NCBI GenBank assembly: GCA_963717075.1
Contig: CAVQVI010000010.1
Location: forward strand, 248,001 to 312,000
From: JBGOTP01 sp963717075
GTDB taxonomy: Bacteria; Acidobacteriota; Vicinamibacteria; Vicinamibacterales; CAVVIG01
Length of the DNA: 64,000 nucleotides
Direction: 5' to 3'
Part shown: piece after piece, positions 47,096-58,235 of the stretch
Position numbering within the stretch: the first letter of the stretch is position 1
How the letters are laid out: the number at the start of each line of letters is the position of its first letter
Made by a program: the position numbers and the translations under genes
Notes under the pieces: model-generated
What the model saw: only the letters and a program-made list of their open reading frames with translations
What the model was told of the DNA's origin: nothing
Databases searched by the model: none

Positions 47096-47101
47096 ATTTT
47101 A
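47096..47101 (-). promoter_or_regulatory. -10 box abutting htpX start
   Basis: TAAAAT on the minus strand, followed by six bases and then the htpX ATG. This places the predicted transcription start on the A of the start codon. No ribosome binding site is visible. Confidence 0.4.
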
Positions 47102-47177
47102 GCCTCAACGGTACAGACGCAGATTCCTCGCGTTGGTTTCATCCGTCACCGGTAAGGGGAGCCGCTATAATTGGCCG

Positions 47178-47736
47178 ATGACAGGAGCGGCCTTGCTGCT
47201 GGTCCTCGGGCTGGCGCACCAGTCGCCCGTCCCTCGGCCCCTTCCCCAACCGGGCGCCGGACAACCAGCCGAAACCGTCCCAGCAGGCGCCACCGCCGAC
47301 CGTGCAGGCGCCCCAGACAGCGCCGCCCGCCGTACCGCCCACCGTGGCTCTGCCCGCGCCTCCAAACACCATGCGCCGACGCCAGCGATGCTCGGCGTGC
47401 CAGTCTATCCGGGCGCGCAGTTCCTCACCTCGTACGACGCCGGCCGCGGCCAGCGGTTCTACATCTTCGGATCGACCGCGTCTTTCGTCGACCTGGTCAC
47501 CTACTACCGGACCGCGTTGAAGCAGCGGGGCGAACTCGTCTTCGACGCACCGGCGACGCACGAGTTCGATGTGGGACGGTTCCGCGAGGAGACGATGGCG
47601 TTTCCGCCGGGCGTGACGATCAAGGACTACCAGTCGGAGATTTCGACAGGGTATCCGAACCCGAAGACCGGGCGGTCAGCCCGCGCGATTCCCGACCATC
47701 ATTCAGATCGTGCCAGCGTCGAGCGGCGAGCGGTGA
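47178..47736 (+). CDS. Uncharacterised proline-rich exported protein (about three frameshifts)
   Basis: About 185 residues. ATG 47178 opens a hydrophobic segment (GAALLLVLGLAH), then a Pro/Gln-rich linker, then a compact domain GVPVYPGAQFLTSYDAGRGQ, FIFGSTASFVDLVTYYRTAL, FDVGRFREETMAFPPGVTI, ending FPTIIQIVPASSGER. The linker is best read in another frame (about 47250-47375) and the last 16 residues in a third stretch after about 47680, so three indels are inferred. The pattern of a lipid- or wall-anchored small domain is seen in uncharacterised proteins; no function is assigned. Divergent from htpX, convergent with thiC. Confidence 0.6.
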
Positions 47737-47784
47737 TTCACTGGCGCTGAATCCGTGCCTTGGCGCTGCCGGACGCTTCACGCT

Positions 47785-47807
47785 GCGCCTGAATTCCAGC
47801 GCTTTTT
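47785..47807 (+). terminator. Weak rho-independent terminator
   Basis: GCG(C)CTG pairs with CAGCGC across AATTC (47786-47802), then TTTTT. Six pairs with a bulge, between the small exported protein and the converging thiC stop. Confidence 0.45.
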
Positions 47808-47819
47808 CCTCCATGCCTG

Positions 47820-49368
<1,549 letters not shown>

Positions 49369-49373
49369 CTCCG

Positions 49374-49503
49374 CACTCCCTCCGCCGGTTTCAACCGGAT
49401 CCACTTCGCCAATGGCTTCGGCGGACCCGCCATAGCGCGTCGCGCGACGGCGGGTCAGGTTCCAAGGGTCTGATCTCAATCCCGGATTCGAGGATACCCC
49501 TGG
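49374..49503 (-). promoter_or_regulatory. TPP riboswitch (THI element) of thiC
   Basis: Reading the minus strand from 49503: CAGGGGTATCC, ATTGAGATC (the CTGAGA-type pyrimidine-sensor loop), then ACCCTTGGAACCTGACCCG, the highly conserved THI core, an extended variable stem (GACCCGCC against GGCGGGTC) and the closing ACCGGCGGAGGGAG just before the thiC start. This is the standard thiamine-pyrophosphate aptamer, which represses thiC when TPP is abundant. The expression platform overlaps the ribosome binding region, suggesting translational control. Confidence 0.9.
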
Positions 49504-49970
49504 CGGTCGAGAACGACTATATCGCGAATTGAGGATAGAGCAATTTGAGGGTTGTGAGAATTCATGGATTGCTGCAGGCGTGGGCCTGTTGCCGGCGCCA
49601 GCCCGGCGGCGTTGCCCGCGGCCATCACTGACTTCTCGGAGATCTCCGGACGCCCCCGGGCGAATCACCCGGAGCGCGTATCTCATCCAGGAAGTCCTAG
49701 CGAGGCTCCGCCTGAGACCGTCGAGGCTCCGCCCCGCTAGACGAACATTTATTACAGCCCCGCTGCGCGGGGTCGTCTTGACCGGAAAACTTGACTCATG
49801 CGGTGCAAGTTTCAGAGGTCAAGACTCTAGGTCTACGCTTCCAATCGCCGAGACTCTCCAACCCGGCTTGACGCCGCTCCTGTCGAGAGGCGACGCGGGT
49901 TGTGAATCCTGGCATCCCCCTTTGGCTCGCCGACCGGAAATCTGACTCGCGTCTTTCCGTCGCGCACGCG
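49504..49970. other. 467-base intergenic region
   Basis: Between the thiC riboswitch and the AlkD-like gene. It should hold the thiC promoter (minus strand), not confidently located. The best-defined content is the bounded repeat element at 49697-49777. An open frame across 49529-49945 has no recognisable protein and is rejected. The rest shows nothing I can identify. Confidence 0.4.
49697..49777. repeat. Bounded inverted/direct repeat element
   Basis: CTAGCG (49697-49702) and CGCTAG (49735-49740) bracket two direct copies of CGAGGCTCCGCC (49701-49712 and 49722-49733). Immediately after, GACGA (49740-49744) and TCGTC (49773-49777) enclose a perfect hairpin CCCCGC-TGC-GCGGGG (49758-49772). 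It could be a degenerate mobile repeat or a transcription end for the region. Confidence 0.55.
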
Positions 49971-50732
49971 CTACCGGGTCGCGCCCAAGAGCTCGCGTCG
50001 CTTCGCCGACGGAAAGCGCTCGATGGCATACCGCACCGTCGTCCTCGGAATCTTCGGACCGTTCGCGCGAAGATAGCGCTCGAGCCGGCCGGCATCAGCC
50101 TTGCCGGCTTCGCGTAGCAACCAGCCGACCGCCTTCTGAATGAGGTCGGCCGGATCCGGATGGAGGACGCCGCGCGATGTCGTACGCGGCATCGAGCGCG
50201 ACGCCCTTCCTGGCCAGCGGAATTAGGCTCACGGCCGATGCACGTCTCACCCACATGCTGCCGTGACGGGACCAACGCGCCACCTGCGGAACGAGGCGAC
50301 GGATACGCGACCAGCAGTGGTCCGATGAGCGCGCCGCAGATACTGTCGGTGGTCGCCCAGTTGGCCGAGTGTCCCCGCGCGAGCCAGCGTTTCCACGCGG
50401 GCAGCAACATTGGCGTGAACTGGCTCCGGTAACGACGCCACGACTTCGATACCGACACCCTTCGCCTCAAGGTACCGATCGCGCATCAAGACGTCCGCGA
50501 ACCGCACGGCATCGTCAACGGTCCATTCCGGATGGTCACGGACGACGGCCTTCGCCATGGCGCGGACGCGGTCAGTCCCAACGTTATGGAATCCGAGGTC
50601 GGTTGCGCCGCGGAAGTACCGGCTGGCGTCGAAGGCACCCGCCGGACGCGCGAGCCGCGCCAGATCGCGCTGGGCCACACGCGCGGCCGCGTACGGTGAG
50701 GTGCCGGACGCCCGTCTGCCTACGACTGTCAC
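49971..50732 (-). CDS. DNA alkylation repair protein, AlkD-like (several frameshifts)
   Basis: About 245 residues of HEAT-like helices. Family sequence appears in three frames: DASRYFRGATDLGFHNVGTD and WTVDDAVRFADVLMRDRYLE, then KRWLARGHSANWATTDSICG, then RWSRHGSMWVRRASAVSLIPLA and finally IQKAVGWLLREAGKADAGRL. AlkD-type DNA glycosylases remove bulky alkylated bases. GTG 50732 overlaps the stop of the methyltransferase gene (GTGA). At least three indels between 50150 and 50420. Substrate range is not predictable. Confidence 0.78.
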
Positions 50733-51904
50733 AACTTCCTCAGGATGAAGCACTTCAGGTAATAGGTCTCCGGCACGCCAAGCAGCACCGGATGATCGCG
50801 GCCCTGCATCCGCTTCTCGACGACTGTCACCTGCACCTGCGCGTCAACGGCCGCGTCGTACACGATCTCGGCAAACGCCGCCTCGCCGATGTTGTACGAA
50901 CAGCTGCACGTCACGAGGATGCCTCCAGGCTTGAGCAGCTTGAGCGCGCGGAGGTTGATTTCCTTGTAGCCGGCGGTGGCCTTCGCGACAGCGCTCTTGC
51001 TCTTGGCGAACGCGGGCGGATCGAGCACGATGGTGTCGAAACGCTCGCCAAGCCGCTCGAGACCGCGCAGCTCGTCGAACACGTTCCCCACGCGCGCGTC
51101 GATCGACACGCCGTTCCGGTCGGCATTTGCCCGGAGCCGTCGCCACGGCGTCCTCCGAGATGTCGAAGGCGATGACCTCATCACACCGCCGTGCCAGACG
51201 TCAACGCGAACCCGCCGTTGTAGCTGAAGCAGTCGAGCAGGCGGCCGTGCGCGTACAGCGCCGCGGCGCTCGCGGTTCTCGCGCTGATCCAGAAACAGTC
51301 CGGTCTTCTGGCCACGGCGGAGATCGACGTCATACGTCGATTCCGTTCTCGAGGACCAGAACGCGTTCCGGAACATCTCCCGCAAGCACCTCGACTTTCT
51401 GCTCCAGCCCTTCGAGCAGCTCGGGTCCGGGGGTCGTTGCGCGCGAGGATGCCTTTGCGGACTCAAGAGCTCGACCAGCGTCGAGACGATCAGCGACAGG
51501 AGGCGGTCGGTTCCCTGCGAGAGCGTCTGCACGAACCAGATAGTCACCGTAGCGATCGACGATGAGCGGACGGCAGCAAGTCGGCCTCGCCGTGAACGAG
51601 TCGATATGCCGAGCGCGTCGATCGCCAGCGCCCGCGAAATGCCAGCGCCCGCTCGATCCGTCGCCGCACGAGCGCATCGTCGACCGGGCTCATCGCCGTG
51701 CGTGAGCATGCGAAGCGCGTATCTGCGACCGATCGCTGAAGAACGCGTAGCCGAGTGTCCGGCCGCGCGGATCGCTCACGCGCACGCGGTCGCCGGCAGC
51801 CGCGTGCGCCTGGACGACGTCGCTGCGGTAGACCCATGGATGGCCGCTTCGGATTCGATCCGCTCGCATGCGATGACGATGGTGACCGTGGGGATCAAGA
51901 ACAC
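50729..51904 (-). CDS. RlmI-like 23S rRNA cytosine methyltransferase (multiple frameshifts)
   Basis: About 390 residues. A PUA domain at the N terminus (RIRSGHPWVYRSDVVQAHAA, GDRVRVSDPRGRTLGYAFFS), then GQKTGLFLDQREN and a Rossmann methyltransferase with IVLDPPAFAKSKSAV and LKPGGILVTCSCSYNI. This matches class I SAM-dependent RlmI/RlmK-type m5C rRNA methylases. The N-terminal 800 bases need at least four indels; the last 380 bases are clean. GTG 51904 is preceded by a TATGAT box at six bases. Its stop overlaps the AlkD-like gene. Divergent from rpiB. Confidence 0.82.
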
Positions 51905-51932
51905 AAGGCTATCATAGTACAATCTCTTCCTC
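51905..51932. promoter_or_regulatory. Divergent promoter spacer, methyltransferase / rpiB
   Basis: A 28-base spacer holding TATGAT on the minus strand (plus 51911-51916), six bases from the methyltransferase GTG, and TACAAT on the plus strand (51918-51923), nine bases from the rpiB GTG. No ribosome binding sites; -35 matches are poor on both sides. Confidence 0.45.
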
Positions 51933-52377
51933 GTGCGCATCGCGATCGGGTCCGATCACGCGGGCTTTCTCCTGAAGGAACATCTGAAGGACACGCTGAA
52001 GCAGCTCGGCCACAGCGTCGACGATCACGGGACGAACAGCGAAGCATCCGTCGACTATCCACCGATCTGTCTCGCCGTCGCTCGCGCCGTGGCGGAGGGC
52101 CGGGCCGATCGCGGCATCGTGCTCGGCGGCAGCGGGCAGGGCGAGCAGATCGCGGCCAACAAGGTGCGCGGGCATCCGCGCGGCGCTCTGCAACGATCTG
52201 TACACGGCGCGCCTGTCGCGCGAGCACAACGACGCAAATGTGCTCTCGATGGGTGGACGCATCGTGGCGTTCGGACTCGCGGACGAGATCGTCGCGCTCT
52301 GGCTCACGACGGCCTTCGAAGGCGGCCGCCACCAGCGGCGCCTCGATCAGATTGCCGCGGCAGAGAGGCGCCCATAA
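51933..52377 (+). CDS. rpiB: Ribose-5-phosphate isomerase B (one frameshift)
   Basis: About 147 residues; interconverts ribose-5-phosphate and ribulose-5-phosphate. MRIAIGSDHAGFLLKEHLKD is the typical start (GTG 51933), then RGIVLGGSGQGEQIAANKV with the anion-binding loop, and DANVLSMGGRIVAFGLADEI. The frame moves near 52168 (surplus G) between NKVRG and IRAALCNDLYTARLSREHN. glyA follows 33 bases on, a common rpiB-glyA neighbourhood. Confidence 0.93.
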
Positions 52378-52410
52378 GCGAACCGCGATCGGCAGATTCG
52401 AGGACACCAG

Positions 52411-53692
52411 ATGGCAACCGACACAACCACCCTTCGCCATGTGGCGCACGCTGGCGGAGACCGACCCGGAGATCGCGCAGGCGCATCCGCCACGAGCTCC
52501 AGCGCCAGAACAACGGCCTCGAGCTCATCGCCTCGGAGAATTTCGTCAGCCGCGGCGTCCTCGAGGCGGCCGGCTCGGTGCTGACGAACAAGTACGCCGA
52601 GGGCTATCCGGGCAAGCGCTACTACGGCGGCTGCGAGTTCGTCGACGTCGCGGAGCGCGCCGCCATCGCGCGCGCCAAGGCGCTCTTCGGCGCCGACCAC
52701 GCCAACGTGCAGCCGCACTCCGGCGCGCAGGCGAACATGGCGGTCTACATGACGCTGCTCAAGCCGGGCGACACGGTCCTCGGCATGAACCTGGCGCACG
52801 GCGGTCACCTGACGCACGGTCATCCGCTCAATTTCTCGGGACAGCTGTACACGATCGTGCCGTACGGCGTTCGCAAGGACGACGAGCGCATCGACTACGA
52901 CGAGCTCGGACGCCTGGCCGACGAGCACCGCCCGAAGATGATCATCGTCGGCGCGAGCGCGTATCCGCGCGTCATCGATTTCGCGCGCATCCGCGCGATC
53001 GCCGATCGCGTCGGGCGCCGCGCTGTTCACCGACATGGCGCACATCGCCGGGCTGGTCGCGGCGGGCATCCATCCGAGTCCGGTGCCGCACTCCGACTTC
53101 GTCACGACCACGACGCACAAGACGCTGCGCGGCCCGCGCGGCGGCATGGTGCTGTGCCGCGAGCAGTACGCGAAGGACCTCGATCGCAGCGTGTTCCCCG
53201 GCGTGCAGGGCGGACCGCTGATGCACATCATCGCGGCCAAGGCCGTGTGCTTCAAGGAAGCGGCCGAGCCGGCGTTCGCGACATATCAGCGCCAGATCGT
53301 CGCCAACGCGAGCAGGCTCGCGGGCGCGCTGTCCGGCGGCCGGGTTCCGGCTCGTCAGCGGCGGCACCGACAACCACCTGATGCTCGTCGACGTCTTCTC
53401 GAAGGGCATCACCGGCAAGGTGGCCGAGGCGGCGCTCGGCAAGGCCGGCATCACCGTCAACAAGAACGCCATTCCCTTCGATCAGAACCCGCCGATGGTG
53501 GCCAGCGGCATCCGCGTCGGCACGCCGGCGGTCACCACGCGCGGCATGCGCGAGCCGGAAATGGATCTCATCGGCGATCTGATCGCGCGGGCGCTCAGGA
53601 CGCCGGACGATGAAGGCGCGCTCGGCATGGTCCGCGCGGAAGTCGAGAGGCTGTGCCGGAAGTTCCCTCTGTACCCGGACGCCGAGGACTGA
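52411..53692 (+). CDS. glyA: Serine hydroxymethyltransferase (several frameshifts)
   Basis: About 425 residues. GlyA is the PLP enzyme making glycine and methylenetetrahydrofolate from serine, feeding one-carbon metabolism (including panB). Continuous core: NNGLELIASENFVSRGVLEA, YAEGYPGKRYYGGCEFVD, NMAVYMTLLKPGD, and the PLP lysine in TTTTHKTLRGPRGGM. ATG 52411 follows GAGG. Surplus bases are found near 52487 (IAQ to AIRHELQRQ), 53012 (DRVG to AALFTDMAHIAG) and 53342 (SG to AGFRLVSGGTDNHLM), plus one near the start. Each is an insertion; the gene is otherwise complete. Confidence 0.93.
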
Positions 53693-55789
53693 TCGGGCCC
53701 CCGGCGACGTCTCCCGCAGGCCAGACAGGCCCTGGGAATCCCGAGAGCTCTGTCGGCAATGTCCCGCTCGCCACGCGGGTTGCTGCCGTCTTCGCTCCCG
53801 GCGGCCCGCTCGCCACCGCGTTCCCCGACTTCGAGCCCCGGTCAGGACAGGCCGGGATGGCCGACAGCCGTGGCGCGGACTTTCGAGGACGGCGGCGTTG
53901 CTGCTCGCGGAGGCCGGGACCGGCACCGGCAAGACGCTCGCGTACCTCATTCCCGCGATCCTCAGCCGCCAGCGCGTGCTCATCTCCACCGGCACGAAGA
54001 ACCTGCAGGAGCAGATCTTCTTCAAGGACATCCCAGCTCTCCGCGATGCGCTCGGCGTCTCCGTTCACGCGCGACCTACATGAAGGGACGCGCGAACTAT
54101 CTCTGCCTCCATCGGCTCGACCAGCATCGCCGAGGGCGCCGGCCCAGCGGCCCACGAGCGTGTTCCTCCCGATCATTCGCGAATGGGCGGGCCGCACCGA
54201 GACGGGCGATCGCGCCGAGCTCGAGGATCTGCCCGAGGATATCTGCCGCTCTGGAGCGACGTCTCGGCGACCGCCGACACGTGCCTCGGCACCGAATGTC
54301 CGCGCTACGACGACTGCTTCGTCACGCGGATGCGCCAGCGGGCCGCCGAGTCCGACATCGTCATCGTGAATCACCATCTGCTGTGCGCCGACGCTGCGGT
54401 CCGCCAGAGCAACTACGGCGAGGTGATTCCGACGTGTCACATCGCGGTCGTCGACGAAGCCCATCAGCTCGAGGACGTCGCGACGCAGTACTTCGGCTTC
54501 TCGGTCAGCAACTACCGACTCGAGGACCTGGCGCGCGACATCGAACGCTTCGTCGCGTCTGGCGCTGTCGAGAGTCAGGCCGATCGCGACGCCGTCGCCA
54601 AGGCGCTGGAGCGGCTGCGCGATCGCTCCGGCGGATTCTTCACTGCGCTCGCCGTTGCACACCGGACCGGCGACCGTGCGCGAAGTGAGGAGCGTGTCCG
54701 CGCCACCGCGAACTCGCTTGACGAGGTGAGCGAGCCGGCCGTCTATCTCACCGGCGCACTCGACCTGGTCGAGTCGACATTGTTGTTGCTCCCGAGACGC
54801 GACGGCCCCGGCGCGGGAGACGCGGGGGCTGGGGACGAGGACTCGAATCGAAGAAACCCGCATGCTCGCGCGCCGGGCGGACGAGATACGGACCGAAGTG
54901 CGCTTTCTCATCAGGGCCGCCGACCCGACGTACGTCTACTTCGTGGAGTTTCGTGGAAAGGGTGTGTTTCTACGGGCGTCGCCGATCGATGTGTCGGGCA
55001 TCGTTCGCGAGCTGCTGCTCGACAAGATGCGCGCAACGGTGCTGACCTCCGCGACACTCACCGTTGACGGCCGCTTCGACTACATCCGCGGCCGCCTTGG
55101 CATTGCCGACGCCGAAGAGGTGCGGCTGCCGTCAGAGTTCGATTTCGCGAAGCAGGCGCATTCTGTATCTGCCTCCTCGAATGCCCGACCCGCGATCGCC
55201 CGAGTTCGCGATGGCGGCCGGCCACCAGGTGATCGAGATTCTCAAGCGATCGCGCGGCCGGGCGTTCGTCCTGTTCACGAGCTACGCCAGCCTGAGAGCG
55301 GTGCAGGCCGTCGCTGAAATGGCTATCGACTATCCGATTCTGGTTCAGGGCACAGCTCCGCGGACTCAGCTGCTGCGGCAGTTTCGCGAAACGCCGCATG
55401 CCGTGCTGTTCGCCACTTCCAGCTTCTGGCAGGGGGTGGACGTCGTCGGCGACGCCTTGAGCTGCGTCATTATCGACAAACTGCCGTTCGCATCGCCCGG
55501 AGAGCCTGTCACCTCGGCGCGGATCGACGCGATTCGGGCGCGCGATGGGGAGCCTTTTGGCGAGTACCAGGTGCCGCTCGCCATACTGGCTCTCCAGCAG
55601 GGGTTGGGTCGCCTGATACGGCACAGGCAGGATCGCGGTGTTCTGGCGATTCTGGATCCTCGGCTCCGGACAAAAGGGTACGGCCAGCGATTCATCGCGT
55701 CCCTGCCCCCGGCGCCCGTGGTGCACGATCTGAACGCCATCGAAGGGTTCTTCTCGCGCGAGTTCGGAGGGTTCTCTTCGATCGTGTAA
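53653..55789 (+). CDS. DinG/XPD-family ATP-dependent helicase (many frameshifts)
   Basis: About 710 residues. Superfamily 2 helicase related to DinG and YoaA: motif I LLAEAGTGTGKTLAYLIPAI, motif Ia STGTKNLQEQIF, ANYLCLHRL and C-x-C-type cluster cysteines (TCLGTECPRYDDCF), motif II VVDEAHQLEDVA, TVLTSATLT, then ATSSFWQGVDVVGDALSCVI and QGLGRLIRHRQDRGVLAILD. The cysteine set suggests a [4Fe-4S] cluster. At least six indels between 53860 and 55160; the last 620 bases are clean. The start is uncertain (GTG 53653 overlaps glyA). Confidence 0.85.
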
Positions 55790-55837
55790 TATGTTAAAGA
55801 TCTATTATTTGATCTGATTTTCTGGCAGGAGGATCTT

Positions 55838-56836
55838 ATGGTCGGCCGTTTGAATCGCCGGCAGAACTGGCTCATCGTTCTTGCGCTACTCGCCGCGTGG
55901 ACCATTCCGCACGCTGTCGCCGCACAGGGCGCCAACGGCATGGCGCAAGGCGTCGTGAAGGACGATAAGGGCAATCCGGTTGAAGGGGCGACGGTCACGT
56001 TTCTGTCGACTCAGTCCGGCCGGAAGATCGAGACGAAGACCAACAAGAAGGGTGAGTACTTCCAGATTGGTCTCGCCCCTGGCAACTACACGATCACGGC
56101 TACCACGGCAACCCTCGCCTCGCTTCCGCTCCAGTCGAGGATCAACGCCAGCAAGACGCTGACGACCGACCTCGTGGTGGCCGACAAGAAGGCCGTGGAA
56201 GCAGCAGCCGCCGCCGCATCTGCGGCCCCCGGATCGGCCGAGGCCAAGGCGAATACAGCGAGAGCCGCATTCACGACGGCCTTTGACGCCGGCGTCGCGG
56301 CGTCCAACGCAAACCGCCCCGATGAAGCAGTGGAAAAATTCACCCAGGCCGCCGAATTGAACGCCGCATGCCAGGACTGCTACAACAACATCGGCTACGT
56401 CTACTTCCAGAAGAAGGACTACCCGAAGGCTGAGGCGGCGTATCTAAAAGCCAACGAGATCAAGCCCAATCAGGCGGCGTATAGCGGGCTGGCGTCCGTC
56501 TACACGGCACAGAAGAAGCTCGATCAGGCACAGGCGGCGATGTCGAAGGCCACCGAACTGAGCGCCGCCAGCGGCGGAGGCGGGGACGCCGACGCGCTCT
56601 TCAACCAGGGCGTCACGCTCTGGAACTCGGGGAAGATCGAAGAGGCCAAGAAGCAGTTCCAGGCGGCTGTGAACGCCAACCCGAATCACGCGGAGGCGCA
56701 CTATCAACTTGGCATGGCGCTGGTGAACGAGGGGAACATGGCCGGGGCCGCCTCGGAGTGGAACACCTATCTCAAGCTCGCGCCATCGGGCTCGCATGCC
56801 GCCGAAGTGAAAGCGATGCTTCCCTCCCTGAAATAG
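55838..56836 (+). CDS. Exported carboxypeptidase-regulatory-like / TPR protein
   Basis: A 332-residue secreted protein, complete. A signal peptide ends near HAVAAQG; next a carboxypeptidase regulatory-like beta-sandwich (GVVKDDKGNPVEGATVTFLS, KGEYFQIGLAPGNYTITA); then an Ala-rich linker and four TPR-like repeats (CYNNIGYVYFQKKDYPKAEA, ADALFNQGVTLWNSGKIEEA, AEAHYQLGMALVNEGNMAGA). A strong AGGAGG lies six bases before the ATG. A small hairpin AGATC/GATCT lies just upstream. Function unknown; a periplasmic or surface scaffold is likely. Confidence 0.82.
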   Translation: MVGRLNRRQNWLIVLALLAAWTIPHAVAAQGANGMAQGVVKDDKGNPVEGATVTFLSTQSGRKIETKTNKKGEYFQIGLAPGNYTITATTATLASLPLQSRINASKTLTTDLVVADKKAVEAAAAAASAAPGSAEAKANTARAAFTTAFDAGVAASNANRPDEAVEKFTQAAELNAACQDCYNNIGYVYFQKKDYPKAEAAYLKANEIKPNQAAYSGLASVYTAQKKLDQAQAAMSKATELSAASGGGGDADALFNQGVTLWNSGKIEEAKKQFQAAVNANPNHAEAHYQLGMALVNEGNMAGAASEWNTYLKLAPSGSHAAEVKAMLPSLK

Positions 56837-56843
56837 CCGCGAG

Positions 56844-57553
56844 GTGTCCGACCCCGCCGCGCTTCGCGCCCGGCTGGACCGTGTTCGCAATCGGATCGCG
56901 AATGCGGCCGAGCCGGGCCAAGCGCGATCCCGCATCCGTTCGACTCATCGCGGTTTCGAAGACCTTCAGCATCGACGATATCCGAGCGGCCGCAGCCGCC
57001 GGTCAACTGGACTTCGGAGAAAACAAGGTTCAGGAGGCCCAGCGTAAGTTGGCGAGCACGGCGGACCTCTCGCTTCGCTGGCATCTCATCGGCCATCTGC
57101 AGTCGAACAAGGCGCGCAAAGCGGCCGAACATTTTCGACGTCATTCACTCCGTGGACCATGTCTCGCTCTTGGCGAAGCTCGACGCCGCGGCCTCGGCTG
57201 CTGGCCGGTACGTGGAATTGCTGGTCCAGGTGGATCTTGCGGGTGAAGTCACCAAGCATGGCGCATCGCCCGACCAGGTCGCACACATTCTGGACGCTGG
57301 ACGCGGATGTCGTGCCGTGCGCATAGCAGGGTTGATGACACTTCCTCCGGCGGTCGCCGAACCCGAGGCAGCCCGGCCCTACTTTGCCGCCCTCCGTCGC
57401 TTGCGAGACGAATCCCTAGCCCGTGGCGTCGATCCGGCGATGCTTCGAGAACTTTCCATGGGCATGAGTTACGATTTCGAGGTAGCGATCGAAGAAGGCG
57501 CCACGCTGGTGCGAGTCGGTTCGGCCATTTTCGGAGAGAGGGACCATGTCTGA
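56844..57553 (+). CDS. YggS family PLP homeostasis protein (two frameshifts)
   Basis: About 235 residues, alanine-racemase-like fold type III. It binds PLP without known catalysis and buffers vitamin B6. SVRLIAVSKTFSIDDIRAAA holds the PLP lysine, followed by FGENKVQEAQRK, WHLIGHLQSNKARKA, VQVDLAGEVTKHG and ELSMGMSYDFEVAI...VRVGSAIFGER. GTG 56844 starts the first frame; indels near 56930 and 57135 (VIHSVDHVSLL resumes) each move it by one. It ends in ATGTCTGA, overlapping an ATG that could serve the divIVA gene. The yggS-divIVA neighbourhood is typical of division clusters. Confidence 0.9.
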
Positions 57554-57668
57554 CCCGGGTCTGTCGCTGCGGCAGCAATCGTCCGATAGCAAGGAACAGC
57601 AAGACCCTGTCCGAAGCTCGCGCGACGCCGCGGCAACGGATGGGGGCGAGTTCCTGCGAGGACCCAAG

Positions 57669-58235
57669 ATGAACGTCAGCCCGCTCGACCTACGCCAGCA
57701 GCGTTTTCGCACCGTCCTCAGAGGCTTCGACAAGGTCGAGGTCACGTCCTTCCTGATGGCGGTCGCCGACGACTACGAGCAGGCCCTGCGGGTGACCGAT
57801 CAACTGCGCCAAGACCTGATGCGCATGGAAGGTCTCCTCAACGGCCATCGTGAGCACGAGAAGAGCCTCCAGACAACACTGATGACAGCGCAGAAGCTCG
57901 CCGACGACATCAAGGCCACGGCGGAAGAAGAGGGACGCCGCCTCCTCCGGGAGGCGCAGGGCCGATCGGATCTGCTGCTCGAAAAAACACAGGCGCGTCT
58001 CGAAGACATTCAGCGCGAGATCGATGGCCTGAAGCTGAAGCGACGCGACGTGGAAACCACGATCGAGTCGACCATTCAAACGCTCCGCAACACGCTCGAA
58101 TACGTGAGGGAACAGGAAGTTCGCGAGCGCGAGGACAGACTCCTCCTCCATCGTCCCCGGCCGACGGACCCACTGGATCCGCGTGCAGGCGGTCTGCAGG
58201 AAGCCCTCCACGATGTCAAGGCTCGATCGTCCTAG
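57669..58235 (+). CDS. DivIVA domain-containing protein
   Basis: A 188-residue coiled-coil protein. MNVSPLDLRQQRFRTVLRGF is the DivIVA N terminus, which in the family inserts into curved membrane, followed by long coiled coil (about residues 40-150; EKTQARLEDIQREIDGLKLK). ATG 57669, with GAGG eight bases upstream, is preferred because it puts this motif at the very N terminus; an in-frame ATG at 57546, overlapping the yggS stop and with its own GAGAGAGG, would add 41 polar residues. Likely role in cell division or polarity. It converges on the lepB operon with a four-base overlap. Confidence 0.85.
   Translation: MNVSPLDLRQQRFRTVLRGFDKVEVTSFLMAVADDYEQALRVTDQLRQDLMRMEGLLNGHREHEKSLQTTLMTAQKLADDIKATAEEEGRRLLREAQGRSDLLLEKTQARLEDIQREIDGLKLKRRDVETTIESTIQTLRNTLEYVREQEVREREDRLLLHRPRPTDPLDPRAGGLQEALHDVKARSS

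Noticed and set aside
49529..49945. 138-codon plus-strand frame between thiC and the AlkD-like gene
   Set aside because: Arg/Pro-rich, crosses a repeat element, no start signal; reads as open DNA in a GC-rich genome.
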